A DNA stretch of 64,000 bases from Sphingomonas flavescens (GTDB lineage Bacteria > Pseudomonadota > Alphaproteobacteria > Sphingomonadales > Sphingomonadaceae), in the NCBI RefSeq assembly GCF_030866745.1, contig NZ_CP133016.1:310001-374000 (forward strand), in the 5' to 3' direction. The position numbers and the translations under genes were made by a program. Shown here piece after piece: positions 8,476 to 19,382 of this stretch. Under the pieces are notes generated by a model that worked only from the letters and a program-made list of their open reading frames with translations, was not told the DNA's origin and ran no database searches. Position 1 is the stretch's first letter. Every line of letters begins with the position of its first letter.

Positions 8476-9785
8476 TGGGCTATACGGGACCACTGGCGGA
8501 CAAGGACCGCATCTTCACCAACCTCTACGGCTTCCAGGAGCCGTGGCTAAAGGCTGCGCAGGCGCGCGGCGACTGGGACAACACTAAGGGCCTCGTCGGT
8601 CTCGGCGAAGAGACCATCATCGAAAAGATCAAGGCGTCTGGCCTGCGCGGTCGCGGCGGCGCGGGCTTCCCGACCGGCATGAAATGGAGCTTCATGCCCA
8701 AAGAGCCCAAGCCGGGTAAGCCGAACTTTCTGGTCATCAATGCCGACGAATCCGAACCCGGCAGCTGCAAGGACCGCGAGATCATCCGCCACGATCCGCA
8801 CAAGCTGATCGAAGGTGCGTTGATCGCCAGCTTCGCGATGCGGGCGCGCGCCGCCTACATCTACATCCGCGGCGAATTCATTCAGGAATCCCGCGTGTTG
8901 GAGCGCGCGGTTGCCGAGGCCTATGAAGCCGGTTTGCTCGGCAAGAATGCCGCCGGCACGGGCTACGACTTCGACCTGTTCGTCCACCGCGGCGCGGGCG
9001 CCTACATCTGCGGCGAAGAGACCGCGATGCTCGAAAGCCTCGAGGGCAAGCGTGGCAATCCGCGGCTGAAGCCGCCGTTCCCGGCCGGCGCGGGCCTCTA
9101 CGGCTGCCCGACCACGGTCAACAACGTCGAAAGTATCGCCGTCGTCCCGACCATCCTGCGCCGTTCGCCAGAATGGTTCGCCGGCATCGGCCGCGAGAAG
9201 AATGAAGGCACCAAGCTGTTCCAGCTGTCGGGCCACATCAACACGCCGTGCACCGTCGAGGAATCGATGGGTATCAGCTTCCGCGAGCTGATCGACCGCC
9301 ACGGCGGCGGCATCCGCGGCGGCTGGGACAATCTGCTCGCAGTGATCCCCGGCGGATCGTCGGTTCCGCTGGTCCCGGCGGCCGAGATCATGGACGCGCC
9401 GATGGACTTCGACGGGCTGAAGGCGCTTGGGTCGGGTCTCGGCACCGCGGCGGTGATCGTCATGGACAAGTCGACCGACGTCGTCCGCGCGATCAGCCGT
9501 ATCAGCTATTTCTACAAGCACGAAAGCTGCGGCCAATGCACGCCGTGCCGCGAGGGCACCGGCTGGATGTGGCGCATGATGGAGCGCCTGCGCGAAGGCG
9601 ACGCCGACGTGGGTGAGATCGACAAGCTCTACGACGTCACCAAGCAGGTCGAAGGCCACACCATCTGCGCGCTTGGCGACGCCGCCGCCTGGCCGATCCA
9701 GGGCCTGATCCGCCACTTCCGTCCCGAACTCGAGCGCCGCATCGCCGAACATTCCGGCCGCCGCATGCTGGAGGCCGCGGAATGA
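8475..9785 (+). CDS. nuoF: NADH-quinone oxidoreductase subunit F
   Basis: 51-kDa-type flavoprotein that binds NADH, FMN and the N3 [4Fe-4S] cluster. Seen in the 436 residues: the glycine-rich [13 protein letters not shown] (about 56-68) of the FMN/NADH site, [11 protein letters not shown] (about 94-104), and the cluster motif [11 protein letters not shown] (about 350-360) with the fourth cysteine in HTICALGD (about 394-401). The ATG abuts the small gene before it and the stop overlaps another small gene after it. Confidence 0.97.
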   Translation: MGYTGPLADKDRIFTNLYGFQEPWLKAAQARGDWDNTKGLVGLGEETIIEKIKASGLRGRGGAGFPTGMKWSFMPKEPKPGKPNFLVINADESEPGSCKDREIIRHDPHKLIEGALIASFAMRARAAYIYIRGEFIQESRVLERAVAEAYEAGLLGKNAAGTGYDFDLFVHRGAGAYICGEETAMLESLEGKRGNPRLKPPFPAGAGLYGCPTTVNNVESIAVVPTILRRSPEWFAGIGREKNEGTKLFQLSGHINTPCTVEESMGISFRELIDRHGGGIRGGWDNLLAVIPGGSSVPLVPAAEIMDAPMDFDGLKALGSGLGTAAVIVMDKSTDVVRAISRISYFYKHESCGQCTPCREGTGWMWRMMERLREGDADVGEIDKLYDVTKQVEGHTICALGDAAAWPIQGLIRHFRPELERRIAEHSGRRMLEAAE

Positions 9786-9916
9786 CCACGCAAACCCTCA
9801 TCATCGTCGTCGTGATCGTCGTCGCGCTGATCGCCGTCCTGGCGGCGCGCAGCGGCGGGCCGCGGGTTACGCATATCGAAACGCGCCGAGAGAAGGACGG
9901 AGGCGAGGATGCCTAA
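9782..9916 (+). CDS. Small single-span membrane protein between nuoF and nuoG
   Basis: A 44-residue ORF starting with an ATGA overlap to nuoF and ending eight bases inside nuoG. Residues about 5-22 form one very hydrophobic span rich in Val and Ile, followed by a polar tail with several Arg, Lys, Glu and Asp residues, so an N-out or N-in single-pass protein is expected. The coupled start and the fact that it fills the entire nuoF-nuoG gap support translation. Function unknown; no recognised family. Confidence 0.65.
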   Translation: MTTQTLIIVVVIVVALIAVLAARSGGPRVTHIETRREKDGGEDA

Positions 9917-11918
9917 GGTCACCGTCGACGGCGTCGAGCTGGAGGTCCCGCAGGGCGCGACCGTGCTCCAGGCCTGCGAGCTGGCGGGCAAGGAGATTCC
10001 GCGCTTCTGCTATCACGAGCGGCTGAGCATCGCCGGCAACTGCCGCATGTGCCTGGTCGAAGTGGCGCCGGGACCGCCCAAGCCGCAGGCGAGCTGCGCG
10101 CTGCCTGCCGCCGACGGCCAGACGATCCGCACCGACACCGCGATGGTCAAGAAGGCGCGCGAAGGGGTGATGGAGTTCCTGCTCATCAATCACCCGCTCG
10201 ATTGCCCGATCTGCGACCAGGGCGGCGAATGCGACCTGCAGGACCAGGCCATGGCCTATGGCCGCAGCGGCTCACGGTTCGAAGAGAACAAGCGGGCGAT
10301 CGACGACAAGTACATGGGTCCGGTCATCAAGACCTCGATGACCCGCTGCATCCAGTGCACGCGCTGCATCCGCTTCTCGGAAGAGGTCGCGGGCGTCGAC
10401 GAGATCGGCATGCTGTACCGCGGCGAGGACAGCCAGATCACGTCCTACCTCGAAAACGCCGTTGGCGGCGAGCTCGCGGGCAATCTTGCCGACGTGTGCC
10501 CGGTCGGGGCGCTGTTGCAGAAGCCGCAGAGCTTCGAGACCCGCCCGTGGGAATTGAAGAAGGTGCCCGGGATCGACGTCATGGACGCGGTGGGCTCCAA
10601 CATCCGCCTCGACGTGCGCCAGCGCCAGGTGATGCGCATCCTGCCGCGCATCAACGAGGACGTGAACGAGGAGTGGATCAGCGACAAGACGCGCCACCAC
10701 GTCGACGCGCTCGTCCGTAACCGTCTCGACCGGCCGTGGGTGCGCGAGGGCGGCAAGCTGCGTCAGGCGAGCTGGACGGAAGCGCTCGAGCTGTTCGCTT
10801 CGCGTCTGAAAAAGGCGGGAGACAAGGTCGCGGCGGTCGCCGGCGATCTGCTCGACGCGGAGACGATGTATGCAGCGAAGGCGCTGCTCGCGGGGCAGGG
10901 ATCGACCCTACTCGAGGGGCGCCAGACCGGGCTCGATTACGACACCAGTTCGCTCGGCGCGGTTGCGTTCAACTCGACGATTGCCGGCATCGAGAGCGCC
11001 GACATCGTCCTGCTAATCGGCTCCAACATCCGCTGGGAAGCGCCGCTGATCGCCACCCGCATCCGCAAGGTTGCGCGCAAGGGCGGTCGTGTGTTCGCAA
11101 TCGGCCCGCAGGTCGATCTCGGCATGAAGGTCGAATGGCTCGGCGATGATCTGAAGCTGCTCGGCAAGCTGCCCAAGGAGGCGCAGGACGCGTTCGCGAA
11201 GGCGGAGCGTCCGGCGGTCGTAGTCGGCCCTGGCGCGCTAGGAGCAGGTGGTTTTGGCGCCGCGCTCGCGCTGGCGGGCTCGCTGAACTTGGTCCGCGAT
11301 GGATGGATCGGCTTCAACGTCGTCCACACTGCGGCCTCCCGCATGGCCGGCATCATTCTCGGCTATGCTCAGAAGGGCGGCATCGCCGATCTCGAAGCGG
11401 CCAAGCCCGAACTCGTCCTGCTGCTCGGCGCCGACGAAGTTTCAGCCGACCGCTTCAAGGGCGCCTTCAAGGTCTATATCGGCCATCACGGTGACGCCGG
11501 CGCGCGGCAGGCGGACCTCGTGTTGCCCGGCGCGACCTATGCTGAAAAGCACGGCACCTACGTCAATACCGAAGGCCGGGTGCAGCGCGGCGAGAAGGCG
11601 GCCTTCCCACCGGGCGAGGCGCGCGAGGACTGGACGATCCTGCGGGCAGTCAGTGAGCTGGCCGGCAACAAGCTGCCCTTCGACAGCTTCGCGGACCTCC
11701 GCCGTCAGATGATCGCGGCGCACCCGGAGCTCGGCCGGGAAGGTCTGATAGACATGCCGTGGTCGCCGCCCAAGCTCTCCGCCAAGGCGGAAGGCGCGGT
11801 CCGCTATCCGATCGGCGACTTCTTCCTGACCAACGCCATCTGCCGCAACAGCCCAACCATGCAGCGCTGCTCGGAAGAGCTGGTGCGTGGCGTGCAGTTC
11901 CAGGAAGCGGCCGAATGA
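9909..11918 (+). CDS. nuoG: NADH-quinone oxidoreductase subunit G
   Basis: Large iron-sulfur subunit (669 residues) of the peripheral arm. The N-terminal ferredoxin-like domain holds [15 protein letters not shown] (about 34-48) for the [2Fe-2S] cluster, then the His-ligated motif [17 protein letters not shown] (about 97-113), then a 4Fe-4S pair starting CIQCTRC (about 147-153) with a distal CPVG. The remainder is a molybdopterin-oxidoreductase-like domain that does not bind the cofactor in complex I. The start lies eight bases inside the preceding small gene; nuoH overlaps its stop (ATGA). Confidence 0.97.
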   Translation: MPKVTVDGVELEVPQGATVLQACELAGKEIPRFCYHERLSIAGNCRMCLVEVAPGPPKPQASCALPAADGQTIRTDTAMVKKAREGVMEFLLINHPLDCPICDQGGECDLQDQAMAYGRSGSRFEENKRAIDDKYMGPVIKTSMTRCIQCTRCIRFSEEVAGVDEIGMLYRGEDSQITSYLENAVGGELAGNLADVCPVGALLQKPQSFETRPWELKKVPGIDVMDAVGSNIRLDVRQRQVMRILPRINEDVNEEWISDKTRHHVDALVRNRLDRPWVREGGKLRQASWTEALELFASRLKKAGDKVAAVAGDLLDAETMYAAKALLAGQGSTLLEGRQTGLDYDTSSLGAVAFNSTIAGIESADIVLLIGSNIRWEAPLIATRIRKVARKGGRVFAIGPQVDLGMKVEWLGDDLKLLGKLPKEAQDAFAKAERPAVVVGPGALGAGGFGAALALAGSLNLVRDGWIGFNVVHTAASRMAGIILGYAQKGGIADLEAAKPELVLLLGADEVSADRFKGAFKVYIGHHGDAGARQADLVLPGATYAEKHGTYVNTEGRVQRGEKAAFPPGEAREDWTILRAVSELAGNKLPFDSFADLRRQMIAAHPELGREGLIDMPWSPPKLSAKAEGAVRYPIGDFFLTNAICRNSPTMQRCSEELVRGVQFQEAAE

Positions 11919-12973
11919 TCGAGACCTTCCAGCACTGGGGCCTCAACTACGATTGGGCGTGGTTCCTCGCCACGATCATCGGCATCCTAGTGATTGCCCT
12001 GCCGCTGATGCTGGCGGTGGCGATGATCATCTACGCTGACCGCAAGATCTGGGCGGCGATGGCGCTCCGCCGTGGTCCGAACGTGGTCGGCCCGTGGGGT
12101 CTGCTGCAAAGCTTCGCCGACGGGCTGAAGGTCTTCCTCAAGGAAACCATCATCCCGACCAGCGCGAACAAGGGCCTGTTCCTGATCGCGCCGATCGTGA
12201 CGTTCACCACCGCTCTAATCGTCTGGGCCGTCGTGCCGTTCGCGCCCGGTGTGGTGCTCGCGAACATCAACGTCGGACTGCTCTACATCCTCGCGGCAAG
12301 CTCGCTCGGCGTTTACGGCGTGATTGTCGCCGGCTGGGCGTCCAACTCGAAATATCCATTCTTCTCGGCGCTCCGCGCGGCCGCGCAGATGGTCAGCTAC
12401 GAGGTCTCGATCGGCTTCGTCCTGATCTGCGTCGTGCTCTACGCGAACACGTTCAACATGAGCGGGATCGTCATGGCGCAGCAGGGTCACAAGCTCTGGG
12501 GCCTGCTTAACGGCTTTGGCTTCAATCCCTTGCTGTTCCCGATGGCCGTCGTGTTTCTGATCAGCTCGATGGCCGAGACCTTCCGCACGCCTTTCGACCT
12601 GGTCGAGGCGGAGAGCGAGCTCGTCGCCGGTCACCAGACCGAATATTCCTCGATGAGCTTCGCGCTCTTCTGGCTCGGTGAGTACGGCAACGTCATCCTG
12701 ATGTGCGCGCTCAACGCCGTGCTGTTCTGGGGTGGCTGGTTGCCGCCGGTGAACTGGGCGCCGCTGTACCTCATCCCCGGTATCATCTGGCTATTCGCCA
12801 AGATGCTGTTCTTCTTCTTCGTATTCAGCTGGGTGAAGGCGACCGTGCCGCGGTACCGCTACGACCAGTTGATGCGGCTTGGCTGGAAGATTTTCCTGCC
12901 GCTGTCGCTGCTCTTCGTCATTCTCGTGTCTGGATGGTTGATGCTGACCCGTTACGGAGGAGCGCCGCTATGA
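11915..12973 (+). CDS. nuoH: NADH-quinone oxidoreductase subunit H
   Basis: Membrane subunit at the junction of the peripheral and membrane arms, forming the entrance of the quinone channel. The 352 residues include about eight hydrophobic helices, the signatures [17 protein letters not shown] and [19 protein letters not shown], the latter giving the conserved acidic quinone-site loop. The open frame extends to 11759 within nuoG; the ATG at 11915 with ATGA overlap is the natural start. Confidence 0.96.
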   Translation: MIETFQHWGLNYDWAWFLATIIGILVIALPLMLAVAMIIYADRKIWAAMALRRGPNVVGPWGLLQSFADGLKVFLKETIIPTSANKGLFLIAPIVTFTTALIVWAVVPFAPGVVLANINVGLLYILAASSLGVYGVIVAGWASNSKYPFFSALRAAAQMVSYEVSIGFVLICVVLYANTFNMSGIVMAQQGHKLWGLLNGFGFNPLLFPMAVVFLISSMAETFRTPFDLVEAESELVAGHQTEYSSMSFALFWLGEYGNVILMCALNAVLFWGGWLPPVNWAPLYLIPGIIWLFAKMLFFFFVFSWVKATVPRYRYDQLMRLGWKIFLPLSLLFVILVSGWLMLTRYGGAPL

Positions 12974-13452
12974 TCGCGCGCACCCTCAAGGCCTTTACGC
13001 TGTGGGAATTCCTGCGGGCCCACGCGCTGACGCTGAAGTATTTCTTCAAGCCCAAGGCGACGATCAACTATCCGTACGAGAAGGTACCGCAGAGCCCACG
13101 CTTCCGCGGTGAGCATGCGCTGCGCCGTTATCCGAACGGCGAAGAGCGCTGCATTGCCTGCAAGTTGTGCGAGGCGATCTGCCCCGCTCTCGCGATTACT
13201 ATCGAATCCGAACCGCGCGAGGACGGCAGCCGCCGCACCACGCGTTACGACATCGACATGGTGAAGTGCATCTATTGCGGGCTGTGCCAGGAGGCCTGCC
13301 CGGTCGATGCGATCGTCGAAGGGCCGAACCTCGAATTCGCGACCGAAACGCGGGAGGAACTGCTCTACGACAAGGCGAAATTGCTGGCCAATGGCGACAA
13401 GTGGGAACAGGCGATTGCCGCCAACCTTGCCGCCGATGCGCCCTACCGATAA
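12970..13452 (+). CDS. nuoI: NADH-quinone oxidoreductase subunit I
   Basis: Peripheral subunit with the two [4Fe-4S] clusters N6a and N6b. Both ferredoxin motifs are intact: [12 protein letters not shown] with C61, C64, C67 and C71, and [12 protein letters not shown] with C100, C103, C106 and C110. The protein has 160 residues, with an amphipathic N-terminal helix that lies along the membrane. The ATG at 12970 overlaps the nuoH stop. A 24-base gap separates it from nuoJ, the first real gap in the operon. Confidence 0.96.
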   Translation: MIARTLKAFTLWEFLRAHALTLKYFFKPKATINYPYEKVPQSPRFRGEHALRRYPNGEERCIACKLCEAICPALAITIESEPREDGSRRTTRYDIDMVKCIYCGLCQEACPVDAIVEGPNLEFATETREELLYDKAKLLANGDKWEQAIAANLAADAPYR

Positions 13453-13476
13453 GCGCGCCGCAACAGGGTCCCTCGC

Positions 13477-14082
13477 TTGATTTCAATCCTCGCCTTTTGG
13501 TTGTTCGCAATCCTCACGATCGCTTCGGCGGTGCTGGTGATCTTTGCCCGCAACCCGGTGCACAGCGTGCTGTGGCTGATCGTGTCATTTTTCAACGCGG
13601 CGGGCCTGATGCTGCTGCTGGGCGCCGAGTTCATCGCGATGTTGCTAGTCATCGTCTATGTCGGCGCGGTCGCGGTGCTGTTCCTGTTCGTGGTCATGAT
13701 GCTCGACATCGACTTCGCGCAGCTACGCAGCGGGTTCACGCGCAACCTGCCATTCGGAATCATCATCGCCATCGTGCTGCTCGCGGAAGTGCTCGTCGCG
13801 CTGACCGCGTGGAAAGCTGGCCCGGCGCTGAGCGGCCGTGCCATCCCGGAGACGGCGACGCCGAACATCGTTGCGCTCGGGCAACTTCTGTACAGCCGTT
13901 ATCTGTTCGCGTTCGAGCTTGCGGGGTTGATCCTGCTGGTCGCCATGATCGGGGCAATCGTACTGACTCACCGCAGCCGCCGCGACACGCGCCAACAAAA
14001 GATATCAAAGCAAATCGATCGCCGTCCGAGCGAAGCGATCCGGAATACAAGCCCGGGCGTAGGCGAGGGGATGCAGCTGTGA
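13477..14082 (+). CDS. nuoJ: NADH-quinone oxidoreductase subunit J
   Basis: Membrane-arm subunit of 201 residues with five hydrophobic helices. The segment [20 protein letters not shown] matches the helix that adopts the pi-bulge in complex I structures. Translation appears to begin at a TTG, since no ATG or GTG lies ahead of the first helix. The C-terminal 40 residues are polar and poorly conserved. It ends with a GTGA overlap into nuoK. Confidence 0.94.
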   Translation: MISILAFWLFAILTIASAVLVIFARNPVHSVLWLIVSFFNAAGLMLLLGAEFIAMLLVIVYVGAVAVLFLFVVMMLDIDFAQLRSGFTRNLPFGIIIAIVLLAEVLVALTAWKAGPALSGRAIPETATPNIVALGQLLYSRYLFAFELAGLILLVAMIGAIVLTHRSRRDTRQQKISKQIDRRPSEAIRNTSPGVGEGMQL

Positions 14083-14384
14083 TCGGGCTTGGTCATTATC
14101 TCGCCGTCGCCGCGATCCTCTTCACGATCGGCGTGCTCGGCATCTTCCTCAATCGTCGCAACGTCATCCTTATGCTGATGGCGATCGAGTTGATTTTGCT
14201 CGCGGTGAATATCAACCTCGTGGCCTTCTCAGCCTATCTCGGTGACCTCACGGGACAGGTGCTGGCGATGTTCGTGCTGACCGTCGCAGCCGCCGAAGCC
14301 GCGATCGGCCTCGCCATTCTCGTCATTTTCTTCCGTCGCCGCGGCTCCATCGCCGTTGATGACGTCAACCGGATGCACGGCTGA
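14079..14384 (+). CDS. nuoK: NADH-quinone oxidoreductase subunit K
   Basis: Small three-helix membrane subunit (101 residues) homologous to Mrp antiporter MnhC, part of the proton-translocation path. The conserved glutamates lie in the second and third helices ([13 protein letters not shown] and [11 protein letters not shown]). It starts at GTG 14079, overlapping the nuoJ stop; the frame stays open upstream through nuoI/nuoJ, but that is a shadow. The stop shares a base with the nuoL ATG. Confidence 0.94.
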   Translation: MIGLGHYLAVAAILFTIGVLGIFLNRRNVILMLMAIELILLAVNINLVAFSAYLGDLTGQVLAMFVLTVAAAEAAIGLAILVIFFRRRGSIAVDDVNRMHG

Positions 14385-16429
14385 TGCACCCCGTATTGTT
14401 TATCGTCTTCCTGCCGCTGCTGGCGTCGATCATCGCGGGTCTGTTCGGCCGCTGGATCGGCAAGACCGCCGCCAAAGCCATCACCACCGCTTCGCTGTTC
14501 ATCGGCGCTGCACTGAGCTGGCCGATCTTCCTGTCCTACATCGCGGGCAACGCGGCCCCGGTCGTGGTGCCGGTGCTGACGTGGATCCAGTCCGGCACGC
14601 TGACGGTAGACTGGGCGCTTCGCGTCGACAGCCTGACCGCGGTCATGCTGGTCGTCGTCACCAGCGTGTCCAGCCTCGTGCACCTCTACAGCTGGGGGTA
14701 CATGGCCGAAGACCCCAGCCAGCCGCGCTTTTTCTCTTATCTGTCGCTGTTCAGCTTTGCGATGCTAATGCTGGTCACCGCCGACAGCCTGGTGCAGATG
14801 TTCTTCGGCTGGGAAGGCGTCGGCCTCGCATCCTACCTGCTGATCGGCTTCTGGTATCACAAGCCGTCCGCCAACGCGGCCGCGCTCAAGGCGTTCGTCG
14901 TCAACCGCGTCGGCGACTTCGGCTTTTCGCTCGGCATTTTCGGCACCTTCCTGGTGTTCGGTACCGTCTCGATCCCGGCGATCCTCGCCGCGGCGCCGGG
15001 CATGGGCGGCTCGACGATCGGCTTTGCTGGCATGCGCGCCGACACGATGACCATACTCTGCCTGCTCCTCTTCATCGGCGCGATGGGCAAGTCGGCGCAG
15101 CTTGGCCTGCACACCTGGCTCCCGGACGCGATGGAAGGCCCGACGCCGGTTAGCGCGCTCATCCACGCAGCGACGATGGTCACTGCCGGCGTCTTCATGG
15201 TCTGCCGCCTGTCGCCGATGTTCGAGACGTCGGTCACCGCGATGCACGTCGTCACCTACGTCGGCGCCGCGACCTGCATCTTCGCGGCGACCGTCGGGTG
15301 CGCGCAGAACGACATCAAGCGCGTCGTCGCTTATTCGACCTGCTCGCAGCTCGGCTACATGTTCTTCGCGGCGGGCGTCGGCGCGTACGGCGCCGCGATG
15401 TTCCACTTGTTCACGCACGCCTTCTTCAAGGCGCTGCTATTCCTCGGTGCCGGCTCGGTCATCCACGCCATGCACCACGAACAGGACATGCGTTACTATG
15501 GCGCGCTCCGTAAGGAGATCCCGATTACCTTTTGGGTAATGGTCATCGGCACGCTGGCGATCACCGGTGTCGGTGTCGCGGGCATCGGTTTCGCCGGCTT
15601 CTGGTCGAAGGACGCGATCCTGGAGAGCGCCTGGGCCAGCGGCTCCGTGCCCGGCACGATCGCCTTTTGGCTTGGCGCGCTCGCGGCGCTGCTGACCAGT
15701 TTCTATTCCTGGCGCCTGATCTTCCTGACCTTCTTCGGCGATGCGCGCTGGGCGGCGTCCGAGCACATCCAGCACGCGCTTCATGGCGATCACCATGATC
15801 ATCCGGACGAAGAGCATGGCGACAGCGCCCACACGCCGGCGCACGTTTCGACGGGCACGGGCGGCTACCATCCGCACGAAAGCCCGCTGCCGATGCTGGT
15901 GCCGATCGCGCTGCTCGCCATCGGAGCGCTGCTGGCTGGCCAGATCTTCCACGACATCTTCGTTGGTGGCGATCGCGCGCCCGAGTTCTGGCGCGCCAGC
16001 ATCGCGTTCAACGAGCATTTGGCGCACGCCGCGCACGGGTCGCCCGAGTGGGTGAAGCTTACGCCGACGATCGTCATGCTGATTGGCCTCTGGATCGCTT
16101 GGAACAACTACATCCGCGCGCCCGGTTCGTCCGACCGCTTCGTCGCGACCTTCCCCGGCATCTACAAGTTCGTCGCCAACAAATGGTATTTCGACGAGCT
16201 CTACAATTTTCTCTTCGTCCGCCCTGCATTGTGGCTCGGCCGTCTGTTTTGGAAGCGCGGTGACGAAGGGACGATCGACCGGTTCGGACCGCATGGCGCG
16301 GCCTATGCCGTCGGTGTCGGCAATCGCATCGCGGCCCGCGTGCAGTCCGGTTACCTCTATTCCTACGCGCTCGTCATGCTGCTCGGCCTGATCGGCGCGG
16401 CGACCTGGGCCATCTGGTGGGCGAAATGA
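14384..16429 (+). CDS. nuoL: NADH-quinone oxidoreductase subunit L with His-rich loop
   Basis: Distal antiporter-like proton-pumping subunit (681 residues, about 16 helices plus the lateral helix). Key features are [19 protein letters not shown] with the conserved glutamate and [25 protein letters not shown] segment with the lysine-glutamate network. Residues about 460-502 form a hydrophilic loop containing 11 histidines in roughly 40 residues together with Asp and Glu, a possible metal-binding insert. The C-terminal part carries the long lateral helix. Overlaps with nuoK and nuoM are one and four bases. Confidence 0.96.
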   Translation: MHPVLFIVFLPLLASIIAGLFGRWIGKTAAKAITTASLFIGAALSWPIFLSYIAGNAAPVVVPVLTWIQSGTLTVDWALRVDSLTAVMLVVVTSVSSLVHLYSWGYMAEDPSQPRFFSYLSLFSFAMLMLVTADSLVQMFFGWEGVGLASYLLIGFWYHKPSANAAALKAFVVNRVGDFGFSLGIFGTFLVFGTVSIPAILAAAPGMGGSTIGFAGMRADTMTILCLLLFIGAMGKSAQLGLHTWLPDAMEGPTPVSALIHAATMVTAGVFMVCRLSPMFETSVTAMHVVTYVGAATCIFAATVGCAQNDIKRVVAYSTCSQLGYMFFAAGVGAYGAAMFHLFTHAFFKALLFLGAGSVIHAMHHEQDMRYYGALRKEIPITFWVMVIGTLAITGVGVAGIGFAGFWSKDAILESAWASGSVPGTIAFWLGALAALLTSFYSWRLIFLTFFGDARWAASEHIQHALHGDHHDHPDEEHGDSAHTPAHVSTGTGGYHPHESPLPMLVPIALLAIGALLAGQIFHDIFVGGDRAPEFWRASIAFNEHLAHAAHGSPEWVKLTPTIVMLIGLWIAWNNYIRAPGSSDRFVATFPGIYKFVANKWYFDELYNFLFVRPALWLGRLFWKRGDEGTIDRFGPHGAAYAVGVGNRIAARVQSGYLYSYALVMLLGLIGAATWAIWWAK

Positions 16430-17949
16430 CCGGCGTTCCCTGGCTGACCATTCTTATTGCGGTTCCGCTGATCGCCGGCGCGCTCTGCCTTTTCGCGAGC
16501 GCGAACGTGGCGCGGTGGATCGCGCTCATCGCGACGCTCGTCTGCCTGGAAATCGGCATCGACCTGTGGCTGATGTTCGACCCGAACGGCCCGCAATGGC
16601 AGTTTGTCGAGCGCATCAGCCTCGGCGGCGGCATCAACTGGTCGCTCGGCATCGACGGCATCGCGCTGCTGCTGATCGTTCTGTCGGTGTTCCTCATGCC
16701 GATCTGCATCGGCGCAAGCTGGCGCTCGATCGAAAAGCGCGTACCCGAATACATGGCTGCCTTCCTGCTGATGGAAGCGCTGATGATCGGCGTGTTCGCC
16801 GCGCAGGACCTGTTCCTGTTCTACATCTTCTTCGAAGGCGGCCTGATCCCGATGTACCTGATCATCGGCATCTGGGGCGGCGCCGAGCGGATCAAGGCGA
16901 GCTACAAGTTCTTCCTCTACACCCTGCTCGGCTCGGTGCTGATGCTGATCGCCATGCTCTACATTGTGACCACCGCGCACACGAGCTTCATCCCCGACCT
17001 GATGGCGTACAACTTCCCGGTCGGGGTGCAGAAGTGGCTGTGGCTGGCATTCTTCGCCAGCTTCGCGGTGAAGATGCCGATGTGGCCGGTCCACACCTGG
17101 TTGCCCGACGCGCACGTGCAGGCGCCGACCGCGGGCTCGGTCATCCTGGCCGGCGTGCTGCTGAAGATGGGCGGTTACGGCTTCATCCGCTTCTCGTTGC
17201 CGATGTTCCCCGAAGGCTCGGCAATGTTCGTGCCGTTGGTGTTCGCGCTTTCGGGTATCGCGGTCGTCTACACCAGCCTCGTCGCGCTCGTGCAGCGCGA
17301 CATGAAGAAGCTCATCGCTTATTCGTCCGTCGCGCACATGGCGTTCGTGACTTTCGGCCTGTTCGCCATGAACCGGCAGGGCCTTGAAGGGGCGATGCTG
17401 GTCATGCTCGGTCACGGCCTCGTGTCGGGCGCGCTCTTCCTGTGCGTCGGCGTCGTCTACGACCGCCTGCATACGCGGGAAATCGGCCGCTACGGCGGGC
17501 TGGCCGACAACATGCCGGGCTATGCGCTGCTGTTCATGCTGTTCACCATGGCCAGCGTTGGCCTGCCGGGTACGAGCAATTTCGTTGGCGAATTCCTGGC
17601 GCTGGTCGGCACCTACCATGCGTCCAGCTGGGCAGCGGTGGTCGCCACGACCGGCATCATCCTCGGCGCGGCCTACATGCTGTGGCTCTATTGGCGCATT
17701 TGTTTCGGCACGCAGCGCAATGCCGATGCCGCGGCCATGCCCGACCTGAACGTCCGCGAATGGTGGCTGCTGGCGCCCGTCGCCGCCGCCGTCTTCTGGA
17801 TGGGTGTCTATCCCGAAAGCTTCCTCGCCCCCATGCGCAACGACATCGGCCGCCTGACGCAGCGCCTCGAACATGTCGCGCCGCGCGGGGACTCGGCACT
17901 GACCCTCGGCAAGGGCGCGGTCCACGCCGAGCATGGAGCGCACCACTAA
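16426..17949 (+). CDS. nuoM: NADH-quinone oxidoreductase subunit M
   Basis: Antiporter-like proton-pumping subunit of 507 residues. It contains the conserved [20 protein letters not shown] helix with the essential glutamate and [19 protein letters not shown] with the lysine/histidine elements. A GTG nine bases upstream (16417) is in frame, but the ATG at 16426 gives the same ATGA overlap seen at other junctions of this operon. The C terminus after the last helix is short and polar. NuoN begins on the last base of the stop. Confidence 0.96.
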   Translation: MTGVPWLTILIAVPLIAGALCLFASANVARWIALIATLVCLEIGIDLWLMFDPNGPQWQFVERISLGGGINWSLGIDGIALLLIVLSVFLMPICIGASWRSIEKRVPEYMAAFLLMEALMIGVFAAQDLFLFYIFFEGGLIPMYLIIGIWGGAERIKASYKFFLYTLLGSVLMLIAMLYIVTTAHTSFIPDLMAYNFPVGVQKWLWLAFFASFAVKMPMWPVHTWLPDAHVQAPTAGSVILAGVLLKMGGYGFIRFSLPMFPEGSAMFVPLVFALSGIAVVYTSLVALVQRDMKKLIAYSSVAHMAFVTFGLFAMNRQGLEGAMLVMLGHGLVSGALFLCVGVVYDRLHTREIGRYGGLADNMPGYALLFMLFTMASVGLPGTSNFVGEFLALVGTYHASSWAAVVATTGIILGAAYMLWLYWRICFGTQRNADAAAMPDLNVREWWLLAPVAAAVFWMGVYPESFLAPMRNDIGRLTQRLEHVAPRGDSALTLGKGAVHAEHGAHH

Positions 17950-19382
17950 TGCTTCGTCTCGCTCCCATTCTGCCCGAGCTTATCCTGTCGCTCGGCGGCG
18001 TCGTCCTGATGATGGTCGCAGCCTTCGTGGGCCGCCGCGGCTCCGGCATTACCAGTTGGCTCGCGATTGCGCTGCTTCTGGGAGCCACCTTCGCACTGAT
18101 CGGTGCGCCGTCGCACGCTGGCCTCCTTTTCGAAGGCTTCGTCGCCGCGGACCTATTCGCCAGTTTCGGCAAGGCGATCATCTTCCCCGCGGCCGCCGTT
18201 GCGATCATTGCTGCCCATGGCTGGTTCGAGCGCGGCACTGAGCATTCCGCCGAGTATCCGGTGCTGATCATCCTCAGCGCGGTCGGCATGAGCGTGATGG
18301 TCTCCGCGACGAGTCTGATTGCCCTTTACGTTGGCCTCGAACTGCAGAGCCTCGCCGCCTACGTGCTCGCCTCCTATCGCCGGACCGACGAGCGGTCGGC
18401 CGAAGCGGGACTCAAATATTTCGTGCTCGGCGCGCTCGCGAGCGGCATTCTGCTCTACGGCATCTCGCTGCTTTACGGCTTCACGGGCACGATGAGCTTC
18501 AATGGTCTGGCCGCCGCGTTCGGCCGCGAGGCGCCGTCGCTCGGATTGCTCTTCGGCCTGGTGTTCATTCTCGCCGGTCTGGCTTTCAAGATCAGCGCGG
18601 TACCGTTCCACATGTGGACACCGGACGTCTACGAAGGTGCGCCGACGCCCGTCACCGCCTTCTTTGCTTCGGCCCCCAAGGTAGCGGCCGTTCTGCTCGC
18701 AACGCGCCTGTGCGTTGCGGGTCTTGGCCCGGCTACCGACGCTTGGCGCCAGATCGTCATCTTCGCTTCGCTGGCTTCGATCTTCCTCGGCGCCATCGCC
18801 GCTTACGGTCAGACCAACATCAAGCGCCTGCTGGCCTATTCGTCGATCAACAACGTCGGTTTCGCCCTCGTTGGTCTCGCCGCCGCGGGCCCACGCGGAG
18901 CCTCCTCAGTTCTGTTCTATATGGCTGTTTACGTCGTCATGACGCTCGGCGCCTTCCTCTGCGTGCTGTGGATGCGCGATGCCGAGGGGCGTCCGGTCGA
19001 AAGCGTCGCAAGCCTGTCCGGCCTGTCGCAGACCCGTCCCGGGTTCGCGGCAGCGTTGACCGTCTTTATGTTCAGCCTCGCGGGCATTCCGCCCTTCTTC
19101 GGGTTCTGGCCCAAGTTGCTGGTCTTCACCGCGGCGGTGGACGCCGGCTACATCGCGCTGGCCGTGGCGGCGATTCTCGGCACCGTGATCGGCGCTTATT
19201 ACTATCTGCGCATCATCAAGGTGATGTGGATGGATGAGCCCGCCGAACCCTACGCCAAGGCGCGGCAGCCGCTGCAGGGAGCGCTGATTTTCCTCGCTGC
19301 GATTCTCGTGTCTCCGATCGGCTATTTGCTCATCGGCCCGCTCGGTGCCTTGACCGACCGCGCTGCAGGAAGCCTTTTCTGA
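17949..19382 (+). CDS. nuoN: NADH-quinone oxidoreductase subunit N
   Basis: Third antiporter-like subunit (477 residues, 13-14 helices). Motifs seen: ALYVGLELQSLAAYVLASYR with the conserved glutamate and FHMWTPDVYEGAPTPVTAFF, typical of NuoN. The frame is open to 17442 inside nuoM; the ATG at 17949 shares a base with the nuoM stop. The 3' end overlaps the inferred start of birA. This completes the fourteen subunits in standard order. Confidence 0.96.
   Translation: MLRLAPILPELILSLGGVVLMMVAAFVGRRGSGITSWLAIALLLGATFALIGAPSHAGLLFEGFVAADLFASFGKAIIFPAAAVAIIAAHGWFERGTEHSAEYPVLIILSAVGMSVMVSATSLIALYVGLELQSLAAYVLASYRRTDERSAEAGLKYFVLGALASGILLYGISLLYGFTGTMSFNGLAAAFGREAPSLGLLFGLVFILAGLAFKISAVPFHMWTPDVYEGAPTPVTAFFASAPKVAAVLLATRLCVAGLGPATDAWRQIVIFASLASIFLGAIAAYGQTNIKRLLAYSSINNVGFALVGLAAAGPRGASSVLFYMAVYVVMTLGAFLCVLWMRDAEGRPVESVASLSGLSQTRPGFAAALTVFMFSLAGIPPFFGFWPKLLVFTAAVDAGYIALAVAAILGTVIGAYYYLRIIKVMWMDEPAEPYAKARQPLQGALIFLAAILVSPIGYLLIGPLGALTDRAAGSLF

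Noticed and set aside
8547..9752. 401-codon open frame antisense to nuoF
   Set aside because: Fully covered by nuoF, with no recognisable domains.
16363..17946. 527-codon open frame antisense to nuoM
   Set aside because: Very His/Asp/Arg-rich translation typical of the antisense of a hydrophobic membrane protein; no independent start signal.
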